NCBI GenBank assembly: GCA_037389465.1
Contig: JAZARR010000146.1
Span: 6,037,501-6,101,500 of the forward strand
DNA from: Baylisascaris procyonis
Lineage: Eukaryota > Nematoda > Chromadorea > Rhabditida > Ascarididae
Direction: 5' to 3'
DNA: 64,000 nt
Every line of letters begins with the position of its first letter. Within the stretch, counting starts at the first letter, position 1. Both the position numbers and the translations under genes were made by a program. This document shows positions 1 through 37,116 of this stretch, piece after piece. The notes under the pieces were generated by a model. The model saw nothing but the letters and a program-made list of their open reading frames with translations. It was not told the DNA's origin and did no database searches.

Positions 1-1355
1 ATTTTTCTCAATTGCACGTCATATAAATGATCGATCTAATAGAAAAGTTCTTGTTTTTGTCCGAGATTATTTTTGATTCTGATAGAGCTTTTAATACTCT
101 TTCGAATGTACCTAGTCACTCTTCCCAAATCTTGTTCCTTTATACAGTTATAGGCCCTCATTTATCGATGACTATGCAATTTTTCTCAATTGCACGTCAT
201 ATAAATGATCGATCTATTAGAAAAGTTCTTGTTTTTGTCCGAGATTATTTTTGATTCTGATAGAGCTTTTAATGCTCTTTCGAATGTACCTAGTCACTCT
301 TCCCAAATCTTGTTCCTTTATACAGTTATAGGCCCTCATTTATCGATGACTATGCAATTTTTCTCAATTGCACGTCATATAAATGATCGATCTAATAGAA
401 AAGTTCTTGTTTTTGTCCGAGGTTATTTTTGATTCTGATAGAGCTTTTAATGCTCTTTCGAATGTACCTAGTCACTCTTCCCAAATCTTGTTCCTTTATA
501 CAGTTATAGGCCCTCATTTATCGATGACTATGCAATTTTTCTCAATTGCACGTCATATAAATGATCGATCTAATAGAAAAGTTCTTGTTTTTGTCCGAGA
601 TTATTTTTGATTCTGATAGAGCTTTTAATGCTCTTTCGAATGTACCTAGTCACTCTTCCCAAATCTTGTTCCTTTATACAGTTATAGGCCCTCATTTATC
701 GATGACTATGCAATTTTTCTCAATTGCACGTCATATAAATGATCGATCTAATAGAAAAGTTCTTGTTTTTGTCCGAGGTTATTTTTGATTCTGATAGAGC
801 TTTTAATGCTCTTTCGAATGTACCTAGTCACTCTTCCCAAATCTTGTTCCTTTATACAGTTATAGGCCCTCATTTATCGATGACTATGCAATTTTTCTCA
901 ATTGCACGTCATATAAATGATCGATCTAATAGAAAAGTTCTTGTTTTTGTCCGAGGTTATTTTTGATTCTGATAGAGCTTTTAATGCTCTTTCGAATGTA
1001 CCTAGTCACTCTTCCCAAATCTTGTTCCTTTATACAGTTATAGGCCCTCATTTATCGATGACTATGCAATTTTTCTCAATTGCACGTCATATAAATGATC
1101 GATCTAATAGAAAAGTTCTTGTTTTTGTCCGAGATTATTTTTGATTCTGATAGAGCTTTTAATGCTCTTTCGAATGTACCTAGTCACTCTTCCCAAATCT
1201 TGTTCCTTGATACAGTTATAGGCCCTCATTTATCGATGACTATGCAATTTTTCTCAATTGCACGTCATATAAATGATCGATCTAATAGAAAAGTTCTTGT
1301 TTTTGTCCGAGATTATTTTTGATTCTGATAGAGCCTTTAATGCTCTTTCGAATGT
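1..1355. repeat. 178-bp satellite DNA array, left end outside window
   Basis: About 7.6 head-to-tail copies of a 178-bp AT-rich unit. The same 75-codon open frame recurs at 27, 205, 383, 561, 739, 917 and 1095, exactly 178 bp apart. Copies differ by only one to three substitutions, for example an A/G site near 62, 240, 418 and so on, which points to recent homogenisation. The array ends abruptly at 1355, where the last copy diverges right after CGAATGT. Because 178 is not a multiple of three, each recurring frame overlaps the next in a different frame, so these ORFs are by-products of the repeat and not genes. A near-nucleosomal period is common for nematode satellites. A centromeric or subtelomeric role cannot be judged from here. 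Confidence 0.97.
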
Positions 1356-1446
1356 GTCGAAATCCGTTGTTCGAATCTCATTTCCTTACTGTATATTTTC
1401 ACATTTATTGCGACGATTTATTTCAGAGTGACCAGTGCCGCGTCGC

Positions 1447-1508
1447 TCGCTGAAGACGCGCGCGGTCTCTCTCCGTCTCGCTGAGGACGCGCGCGGTCTC
1501 TCTCCGTC
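1447..1508. repeat. 31-bp GC-rich tandem duplication
   Basis: Two adjacent 31-bp units (1447-1477 and 1478-1508) differ at one base (TGAAGACG versus TGAGGACG). They are rich in CG and pyrimidine blocks and stand out against the AT-rich surroundings. They lie about 90 bp beyond the end of the satellite array. Confidence 0.9.
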
Positions 1509-4205
1509 TCTTTTTGGCTAAGTGCGCCGACCCCCTGTCAGTTGTCTTTTTCTCTGCTTTGAGCTGTTTCAACATTTTGTATGAAAATTTACGCACCGAA
1601 AATGCCGAAATGAGTGGCATTGTACAGCACAGTTACGTGTCTTTATTCGAAGGATTTTTAAATGAAACTACAGTATACTATTTCATCAGCCAACGTTCCA
1701 AATATTAATAAAAGTTTCAAACGTTTTTTTTTCAACTTTCGAAAATGTGGTAACCCGTGTTTTCCTTCCCATCCTGACAGGCTCTTGTAAAGTTGCAATT
1801 GCTAAAATGCATCACCCTAAAATCGAGTCTGTGCGTATGTATGTGTTTGTCTGTGTGTCTGTTCTTCAGTTTGAACTAAGCAATAATGCAACGAAATCTC
1901 AATATTTCTCTAGTGTAATGTACACCGTCAAGAGACATATACCGTATTTCATATTCTTACTCCATTTTAAAATGAACCGTAGATATTTAAAAGTATGCGA
2001 AAAATTTATGTCTCAATCGGTTTTATAGAAAAAAAAGTTTATATGTCTTATAGAAAAAACCCAAAAATCCCATACAAATCCCCATTATTTTGTGGGGGAT
2101 TTGTAGAGGCGCCTGATTGGATTGATAAATGAAGGGATTATTTTGCATATCTGCACTTTTGTTTGTGATTCGTAACACTGATTGATCAGGAAAGTGCAAT
2201 ACAAAACTACATACCTCATTCACTCCTATAGTGAGCTTCTGTATTTGTTTTCGTACTCACCCTTCCCCCTTCACCCCACAACTCCATAGTATATTCGCTG
2301 TTGCGTTTGTACAAACTTTTTGATGGCTTTACCTTTCAAACTTTCATTTCGTCATTGCCTTCCCCTAATTTAGCGCTTTCCCGGCTGATTGCCAAAAGGC
2401 ATCTACCAAACTCGAGTCGTAGAAGAAAGTAAACTTCTGTAATATGCGTTTTGTGGCATGAGGAGAAGTCATCCCCATTTGAATGCTGTACATTCGAACA
2501 TATGACAGGAGTGGAAAGTCGAACATTGAGGGCAACAGTTTAGGAGCTTTATGCCTCCTCTGCACTTCAAATTCACACCACTGAAGGTGGAATTCGGCAA
2601 AACAAATCTACACCTTACGATGATATCCTCTACCAGTTTTCGTCTTGATCCGGTCGACGTTTCATCGGCATTTGAGTGCACTTAGAAATTTGCATGCACT
2701 TTGCGAGTGGTCGAGTCACTTTTTGCACCAGTCCAACCCTCAAACACTCGTGAAAATGAGTCGTTTTCAGGTAATCTGCAAGAGCCATTGGTTCGCTTAA
2801 AATTTCAATACCCTTTTGCGCATTCTTTTGTTAATTACCGGAAGACCGAAATTTGTTGGCCCAATGAAAGGATTTCCGGCATTTCTCTCCAGTTGTTGTG
2901 AGTGAGCCAGTTTCATAACTAGGGAAGATGAGGCATGCACAAAACATGAAGTCGCTAATCGAAGTATGTATTGAAAAGTAAGCCGCGATGACATCTTCAC
3001 CTGAAATAGATCCAGCGCCCAGAGGTTGTCTACTAATACCCGGACTATGCTCATAGTAAATAGATGAATATCTTTCGCTTTCTGTGGCGATTGCCTCAGA
3101 ACATACGGACATTTACTGTAACGAATGATATTACCATATATCGTGATGCTTCGAAATGCTTTCGGAAATAACGCCAAAATGTGAATGTGGGAGAGAGTTT
3201 GAAAAACTACGAAAGGAAAGCGAATGTATGCGGCTATGAAGGCGCATCAAGCACTCCACGTGTTGTATGCAAACGTTCTGCTTGAGAGATTATCAGCAAT
3301 GATGATTAGAACAGCTACGTTTAGTTGCCACTACATACCGATTACTAATTTGATGGACTTTATTACAAGCGAAATAGCATCTAGAAGAGTCGAACGGATA
3401 CGGTATGCGCGTACCGTATCTCTTTCATCTGCTTTACTCATACAAATAGCAGGTATTTGGTCATAGCAGTACTTTTTTTTTTTTGCTTTGCAAGTTGAGA
3501 GACAACGATTGTTTATTATTGAAGCCATTTGAGGACAATCATAGACTGAAAAGAGAATAATATCACTGCAATTTAAACACATAATAACGAACTCAAGGCA
3601 TACGCCATTCTAAATGCATAAATACTCTCAAATAGTCATGAGAGGAAATAAAAAATATATGTCCCCAAAAAAATATAATATCAGCGCTTTATGATATTTC
3701 ATTTATTGCTGATTTATGATAGGGAAGTATTCCATGTATTTACCGCAGTGATTAAATTCCTTCTCAATCTTATCTTTTCTATTATTGCTAACTTTTACTT
3801 ATCATTAACTTATCACATCGATAAAACTTTATTCAAAAATCTACTCCTATCGGCTTTTATGAAATTTCACTTTTAAGTAATTCCACCTCATCAATTTATA
3901 CACACAAACTTTGTATATTTAAATTATCTAAATTCAAAACAAAAGAACTTATGTGAAAAAAAAGTAGCAGACGACTTGCATTAGCAAAAAAAAGGAAGAA
4001 ATAAACGTAAAATTGGGCCAAATAACCGTTGGAAAACTTCTCAACGCCACTAAACGGCGGCTATTAGAGCAGTTTTTTTCTCGATGTGAGTATAATGGTG
4101 CAAAAAAGACACTGAAGTTGGCATTCGACTGGTGATTGATCAACCACTGATCGGAAGGATCCACTAAAGCTAACATTTGATCGGACGAATACGAATATGT
4201 TCATA
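1509..4205. other. Intergenic DNA, no supported gene
   Basis: Several overlapping ORFs of 60-126 codons occur on both strands, the longest on the minus strand at 2797-3177. None has a recognisable domain, and the competing frames are equally open, so I call no gene. A 9-bp inverted repeat (GATACGGTA/TACCGTATC) lies at 3397-3420. The 3' UTR of the minus-strand gene ending at 4206 should extend into the right part of this stretch. Confidence 0.6.
3828..3833 (-). terminator. Candidate poly(A) signal AATAAA
   Basis: TTTATT on the plus strand reads AATAAA on the minus strand, about 370 bases after the stop codon of the five-exon gene at 4206. Other AATAAA-like hexamers occur in this AT-rich stretch, so this is only a candidate. 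Confidence 0.3.
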
Positions 4206-7200
4206 TTACGGCGAATCGTTCCCGCTCACTTGTTTCGGAGGGTCGACAGCGGCTGCTTGCTGATCCGTAGAAGGAAGCTGATCGCTCTGAGATGGTGTCC
4301 CATTCGATTCTTCTACGTTTAGTGAATGCGCTTTGTCTACATCTTCTTCATGCACTTCCACAGCGATGTGCTCATGTGATGTTTCGCTTTCTAGATTCCT
4401 ACAACGAAATTAATTGGATACGATAACCATAGTAAGATGAGAATTGTAAACGTTTAACAAAAAGAAAAGAAACAAAGCAATGAAGAGTGGGAGCCGAATG
4501 TGAAATTTTTTAATTTAAGCTTAATGAATCATAAAATCACTCTAGGCCATCTTAACAGTTACTGTAGAGGTATCACAGTTGAATCGCAAAGCGTCAAATA
4601 ATTTACTATATAACGAAGATGATCACGTTGTAGCATTGATGCCATTGCTTCAAATGTTCCTTTTTTTCTGTAAAATCCACTTCAAAAAGTATAATGGAAC
4701 GCTTAAGTTTGAATCTCATAGAGCAACAAGCTCTTCTTGCAGGTGAAAATGGGCACATTATTTACTTACTAGAATAACTTGGAAATCGTGTGACGGAAGT
4801 TTTGTATTACTCATAATATATCAAGGCCTCAGAGATTAAAAAAAAAACCCCACAGGTGAGTGCTGCTGCTCGAAGTTGAATCACTTGAGGACATGAAAAC
4901 ATCAGCAGTCGAGTGATCAACGAGACGTGGGATGTCCGCTTCGCTAGTGGTCGTATTGAATGAAAGTTTCCCCTTCAGTTCCTTTTTCTGTGAATGCAGA
5001 GACCCAATATCGAGATTCGTGGCCGGAGTCCCCCTAAGAACACATTCATCGTACTAGCTTTCGAGTATTGGGTGTTGTGTTATGCTGTTCACTCGAACAT
5101 AACAACGTCAAATCCCTGTGATTACCTATCACTTCAGGTTCGAAACCTTTCCTTAAACATCGGCGACGACTCGACTCCATCCAAGATAACGACTCCATCC
5201 AAGCAAAATCAAACATCTGATCCGATGTTCTGACAATGGACCGAGCAAAATAATCTAGATATATGAATGTTGCATACGTGGCAGAATGGAACAATATCCG
5301 TCCCCTATCCACCCTCTAACTCTACTTTTGGACACCTTCCCCCTCTTGTTTACGACTCACATCCTTGTGCTAATTCACATCCAGGGTTCATATACTCTTA
5401 GTAGTATAATATAAAACGGGCATTTGCGCCACGTGGCGACAAGGTCCCACACAGTTATGTCATCCAATGACTACAGGAAGAGCTATTTGAGAATCTATTG
5501 GAATATAAAAACACTTACACTTTCCTCGCGCCGCTTCTCGTAGGTATATGCGGGATTACGACATCCTTGTGAGGGGTACGTGGCATGTTGATTTTGATAG
5601 ATCGACCGCGCATCAACAAAGAATTCCCATTACTGGCGGCTTCGATTGCACGGCGATGCTTCAGCGCCAAATGAATATTTGCAACGAATAAAACTGTATA
5701 TATCAATACAAGCAAACTGAAAACCATTGATCGTTACAAATGGGAAATAACAGTTTTATTTCCATCTAAGAATATTTCCCACATTCTCGATCACTCATAT
5801 GCTTCCTTTGGTCTCCTCTTCTTTTTTTGTTTCTTCAGTGATTAAATAAATAAAATCGTATTAAAAAAAGAAAAGCAAAATAAATACGTATAAACTTTTC
5901 ATGTGCATAGGCTTTTTGAGTAGTAAATTCGGAGATTCGATGAAAAAAGGACAGCTGCGGATATGCGAAAGCCGAGATATCCGGCAATAACAGCTAACCA
6001 TAATACACAGCGTTTCAACGAGTAATAGAAAACCTTTTCAGCAAGTGCCCCTACTTTTTATTCAGTTGATTCGTTGTTCTTTACTCATCGTCCTTTTCTA
6101 TTCACTAAGAATGACGTTGAACGAATATATATGTGCAGTTCTTTACTAGTTTCTTTTCTTCTCCTTATTTTACCAACGAAAATACTGTAAAATGGATTCG
6201 TCGAAGTAAACCTCTAATTTCGGGTGAATTTTTTTCACATATATAGTTGTAGGCGCATGTTATGTGAGCCATGAAATATAAGATAACTAAAAGCAGGAGA
6301 GCTAGAAATAAAGGTATGCGACTAAACTACGTTAAACGTGGATACATCACTTAGGAAATGTGGAAACACACACTTGGCCAAGAAGTTATATGCCCAACAG
6401 GCCGTTATTTTAGTTGAATTGAAACAATAAATGAAACTGATATTATAAATATTAGGAGACATGCAAATAAAATAATACAGCGTACATAATATTAGCAGAA
6501 ATGACAACCATAGTCCTTGTGAAAGGATCTTTGCGAAGGCGTTTGATGAAGCGATGCACAGTGATAGTTACTTCAGCCCAACTCGATGGAACTTTTGGCG
6601 TACCAATATGCACTTTTTGACCGAATATAGTAAAGTCGATTGAATACTGCAATTTTGTATTTTCATTATCACTTTTGTAGGCAATCCTCTAAGCTTGCAA
6701 ATAATCGTCATTCACATATGAACGAGGATCGCCTTGTTTTTTGCTTTTTTTTTTAATGGACCAAGTAACAGTCATTAAAGCTGTTTAGCTGCAGTTATCT
6801 CTTAGAGGTCGAAATACTCACCTAACGCGAATATCAACGATAAAAATTGAATTATTAACGGATTTTATTATATATGGAATCCTCGAGCGATAATTTGACT
6901 CTTATCATTGAACTAAAATTTGATGAATTCAACTTTAGATACTATACTGACAACACTAATCAAGTGTAAATATTTCAGAATGATTTCTTTTAGTTATATA
7001 ATCACTAATATTTAAATTTTGGTTAAAATAAAAAAGTTATGAACAAAGTAGTGTATTCAAATGAGAATAATTAACGATACCTTGCCACTAAGAAAACTTT
7101 CGAGCTCATCATTACGTTTCACTGCAGGAGTACTGAAATAAATAGTGAAATTGAAATTAAAAATTCATTGATTTAAAAAGTATCAAAGGTAATCCTGAAT

Positions 7201-7911
7201 GTAAAAAGTGCTTCAGATATATGAACGCTGCGCTTAGCATGGATTCATCACCGTACCTAGCTGGCATCGCCCACAGTTGAATGTGTTCACAAATGGAAAT
7301 AGCAAGCGCTTAATTAAGGGACATTCTGTGTGGCTTAGATGGCATCATATTAGACTCATAGACACTTCTTCTCTAAAACGCTCGTTGTTTCATTTCAACG
7401 ATAACTATTTGTTCACCTCATATACCACGCAATCTCTAAACGTTAACCCAAAAAAATATTTTTATATACAATTTCTCTCACTCCACTCATATTCTCCTAG
7501 CGAGTTCATAAATATAATAAAAGTAGCAGAGACCAATCAAAAGTAATGTCCAGCCGACTGAACAGCAGTATGATGGGAAACGCGATTTTGTTTGTTACCA
7601 GATGACTAGTCAATGAGTGTTGAATGAAATCTTGACTAAATATGTGGATACAGTTGGCGAGATAATTAGGAATAACTCGGTTCGCTGAATGCTACTTGGG
7701 AACGTAAATAAGCGAATAGACGGTCGCACACATAAACGAACAAATACCTATCTGTAAGTATTTTTTTAGATAGGCGAGTTACTTACCTCGCAGTAGCAGG
7801 ATTGCGTTTTTTGGACGGTGTCGATTTGATTTGTTTGGCGCGACCATAAACGGGTACAACACAGACCACACAGAAGACACACAATAGCAACAACACCCTC
7901 ACCAATACCAT
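4206..7911 (-). CDS. Unrecognised small membrane protein, five exons, 242 aa
   Basis: Exons in transcript order are 7787-7911, 7081-7132, 6486-6646, 5519-5716 and 4206-4398, ending in TAA. All junctions are in phase and have good sites: donors GTAAGT, GTATCG, GTACGC, GTAAGT and acceptors TTTCAG, TTGCAG, TTTCAG, TTGTAG. The ATG at 7909-7911 opens a Leu/Val/Cys-rich signal-like segment (about residues 1-24). A basic stretch containing SKKR and KR follows, then a segment with FGQKVHIGTPKVPSSW (about 66-81). A second hydrophobic helix lies at about 106-131 (SANIILLVLIYTVLF), flanked by KRLRK and KHRR. The tail of about 110 residues turns acidic and Ser/Gln-rich (HEEDVDKAHS, PSQSDQLPSTDQQ). It may be a type I membrane protein or, if the signal is not cleaved, a two-helix hairpin. 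I recognise no family or function. Splice consistency makes it likely to be real. Confidence 0.75.
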
Positions 7912-10900
7912 CTCGACAATGCAGCTAATTGCCAAGAAAATATCTCTATAAAACGCTTACTGATTACATCATTCATTTGCTCAGATCAAATCATAAAGTA
8001 AGCCCTCAAAAGATCACGTGTGATAACACTTTTAGATCAGCGAATGAGTAATTCCAACGCAGTAGATCAGCAATAAGAATACGGAAAGAGGCGACATCTT
8101 AATAGCTAAATACTTTTTTAAAATATTTTAAATATTTCAAATCAATAATCACGTTTTTGAAATTTTTACATATATACGTGGCGATATCGATATTCTTTTA
8201 TTAGATTTATTCAAATAGTTTTTCTAAAACGCGCATTGAAATTAAATACAATTGTTGAACAAAAACTATTTGATTTGTGAATCGTACATCACACAAAGTA
8301 AGAAAAAAAAAGGTTGAATTAAAGAAAAGTAAGCGAGCATTTCGTCAAACTTTTTACTCATTAGCATTCTTCATGAGACAACAATTACGAACTGATACTT
8401 AAAATATTCATCATAAATTAATACTTATTAGTGAAAATTCGCAAAGAAGTTCCGGAGCATAAATGAGACAAAATAAATTGCTTCATGAGACAAAAATAAA
8501 TTAACTATCGCGCAACCTTCACACACTGCATAGAGCTCGTTAGCTTCAAAACGACAGTATTCGAATAATTGAAGGTTGCATAATTGGTTACTTTATTCGT
8601 GGCTAAAATCGGCCTTATTTATGCGATATTTAAAGAATGGATAAGAACATTCTATTGCTTGATAGGATTCTTTGTCATTTTACAGGTTCTTTTCAAAAAC
8701 ACTCCACGAATCCAGTCATTATCCATCCTAAAAGAAATAGATGTTCATTTATGATATGTACGTTTTTTGTGTACATAAATGGCATTGATATCAGTGGGTG
8801 TTTATCCGTTTTTTTATTACTTTTAAATTTGTTGTTTTGTTTGCTTTTGAACTTTTGAGGTGTCCTACCTATTTACCTATTTAAGATGGTTTGTGATAAC
8901 GTCGCGTATGCATAACCATCTGTCTGTTCGCTAACTTTAACTCGATAACAGCTAAAGGTCGAGTTTTAGCAATTGTATTTCGTTGTGCTGTGTTATTTTA
9001 AAACTGTATTGTTAAAAAAAATAAAAACTCTAAATTCGTTGTGCTGTTTCATTACCGATGGCTCAGGTGGTAATTCTCATCGCTTGCTTCGTTCCTTTTG
9101 TACAGTGAAATAGAGCCATCTCACAATTTAAATCCGGCACGAATATTGCTCAGAAACTTCCATCATGACGTCATTCTTCTATTTGTTATCTCTACGTAAT
9201 GAATTAGCTTGAAACCTACGATTACATCTTCAACTCGTTGTTTCCATGTTGTTTGCGGTGTAATCCTCTTTTGCAACAATAATATGCGCACCCGTTCTTG
9301 CTCTTTTCCCGTGTTTTCCAACACTTCACTGATCGATTCCCACGTATTGCCTAGTTGACCTGCCGGGAAATGAAAGGGCGATGCATCTCTTTCGTAACAA
9401 TATTCAACAGATCGTCAGACTAGGTGTCTTGTGTGTTGCGATCGTTGATGCTACAGTTTTGTTGTTCTCATGTTGGGAGGAACGTAGTGACCATGTTACA
9501 GGACGACCGTTTTTTAACTCTCGCATGAAGCAATTCTTAGAAAATCACTTGCAAAGATGGCAGCCGATTTCGATGGTTTGTTCGAAAAAGCGGTGGTCCC
9601 CTTCTACATCGGGAATAAAACAATACCTCAATACCTCAATTTGATGATATCAACTGTCCCTGTCTTCGGTCAGTTGCACTGCCACTAAGGCCATTTACTC
9701 CTCACAGCTGTCATATGGTGGATGATTTGTCCGTTTTTCTGCTGCACTTTTGTCAACGATATAGAAATCGGCTGTGCAACGGCGATTTTATGCCTTGCAG
9801 TTCGCAACTGCTATAACATTGGCATTTCGATGATCGGTTAGGATGTGGGAAGTAGTGATGCAGCCGTAGGGATGGTGGCGATGCTGGTATGGAGTCGCTG
9901 CGCTGTTTTTCGTAGGGTGTTTGGTGTTCGTATAAAGAATTGACGTAGACATCGAGGAATCTGATGCCACACGCACTTCTCTTACACATATGCATTTTGT
10001 CCACGATGTACACGTACTTCTTCGCACCTTGTACACCAACGTGTCGGTTCACACATACACCGCACTGGGAGAACTGCAGTCGCCTGCCTTTAGGTTGTTG
10101 CTTCGGGCAATAGTTAGCCTGAACTAGCACGAATGTTTGTATTCTAAACGTTCTGACGAAACAACTGCGTGTCTTCATCTCGGGGTCACAATTGCGTCTT
10201 TGAAGGGAAACTCGAAGTATACATCCACGATTTATTAAGACGTTCAATCAGCGACACAGCGTCGAGATTAAAACTCGAGTGAAACGAGTGGCTGGCATCC
10301 AACTGAACCACACAATGAAAACAATGGCAATGTTAAAATCTTATATTCATACAAATGTCGTAGCCACTACAACGCAAACAACATAAAAACTCAACAATGA
10401 TCGAGATCACTTCCATATCGACATCACGCAATCCGCCTTCTGCCCCAATGCCTATATCAACGAATGATGGATATTGACACCTCGAATAAGCATTATTTAA
10501 GTCAAATTTTGATGGCTACACTCAGTTATATGCTCGCGCAAGAACAAAATCTAAACCATCTCGGCGAGCTATCATCGGCATCATCGCCAGCAAAACTGGC
10601 AGACCAAACCTTACCAAATGATAACGCTGTCTACGTCAAGTAAACGAAAGCCCCACGCGTACGAACACTGCGCACTCCCATTCGATTGGCATACTTTTTA
10701 GCAGCAAAAAAAAAAAGCATTACGGACTGATCGGTATTATACTCATCACCTATGCATTTTTCACAGAGCCTTCTGTATTCAAATATCCAAAATTCAATTC
10801 ACTCCTAGTTGTCGACAAAAAAAATCATAGTAATTCAAAGCACATAACACCAAACAAGAACTACCAACGATTGAGGAACAACCCTCAACACAACACACTT

Positions 10901-11319
10901 TAATAGTATTTCAGATGCACGCTAACATAGCCCACATTACAAACATAATCCAGCCCATCGGCGTGGCATCGTGCTGGAAAATAAACCACCAAAAACTACA
11001 TCTACTATGAACACCGTAAAAATGGCAAAGAAAAATTACGAAGTCATCAGTGCGACACCGCTCCTTTCCAACAGTCGACATGACCACAGACTTTCACCAT
11101 CTAGTTGGAGCACTCATTTTGACAAAACTTCCATTTTAAAGGAAAAGTCGCTTTAACATAGTTACACCTCAAAAATAATAATTAACAACACATCTGCTAC
11201 TCATGTATCCAGCACAATCCCACCAAGAACAGTTGTGAGCACACTGGTGCATGCATAAACAATGTAATCAATTATTGCCCCAGACGCCACGTAGAAGAAG
11301 CAATTGTAAGATCGTCAAG
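7912..11319. other. Intergenic DNA between membrane-protein and ABCC genes
   Basis: This 3.4-kb stretch holds the upstream region of the five-exon gene and the 3' flank of the ABCC gene. It is AT-rich up to about 9000 and less so at 9400-10300. A tRNA-like A box (TGGCTCAGGTGG, 9059-9070) has only a degenerate B box after it, so no tRNA is called. An ATTAAA-type signal on the minus strand at 10899-10904 could serve the ABCC transcript. A 164-codon minus-strand ORF at 9753-10247 is listed separately. Confidence 0.6.
9753..10247 (-). other. 164-codon ORF of unknown nature
   Basis: This is the longest frame in the 7.9-11.3 kb interval and it encodes a Cys-, His- and Arg-rich product. A second minus-strand frame (9788-10039) overlaps it, and base composition is less AT-rich than nearby. 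It contains no domain that I can name. It may be a remnant of a mobile element or chance. No splice sites or start context favour it as a gene. Confidence 0.2.
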
Positions 11320-37027
<25,708 letters not shown>

Positions 37028-37114
37028 CGTATTTACCGAATATCTTCTTTAATGGAAGCTTCTCCTTCGTTATCAGCGTCTTTTTTTTGTGCGATTCTCC
37101 GCGTGCAAGTAGAA

Positions 37115-37116
37115 CT
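37115..37116 (-). promoter_or_regulatory. Candidate SL trans-splice or 5' UTR acceptor of the ABCC gene
   Basis: TTTATTTCAG ends at 37115 on the minus strand, 87 bases before the ABCC start codon. It matches the nematode 3' splice consensus, so it could receive a spliced leader or end a 5' UTR intron. Confidence 0.5.

Noticed and set aside
27..1322. Seven overlapping 75-codon ORFs, possibly a gene family
   Set aside because: They repeat every 178 bp, overlap each other in different frames and show no coding constraint. They are a by-product of the satellite.
9059..9145. tRNA gene suggested by an A box at 9059-9070
   Set aside because: No B box close to consensus and no acceptor-stem pairing; at most a decayed tRNA-like relic.
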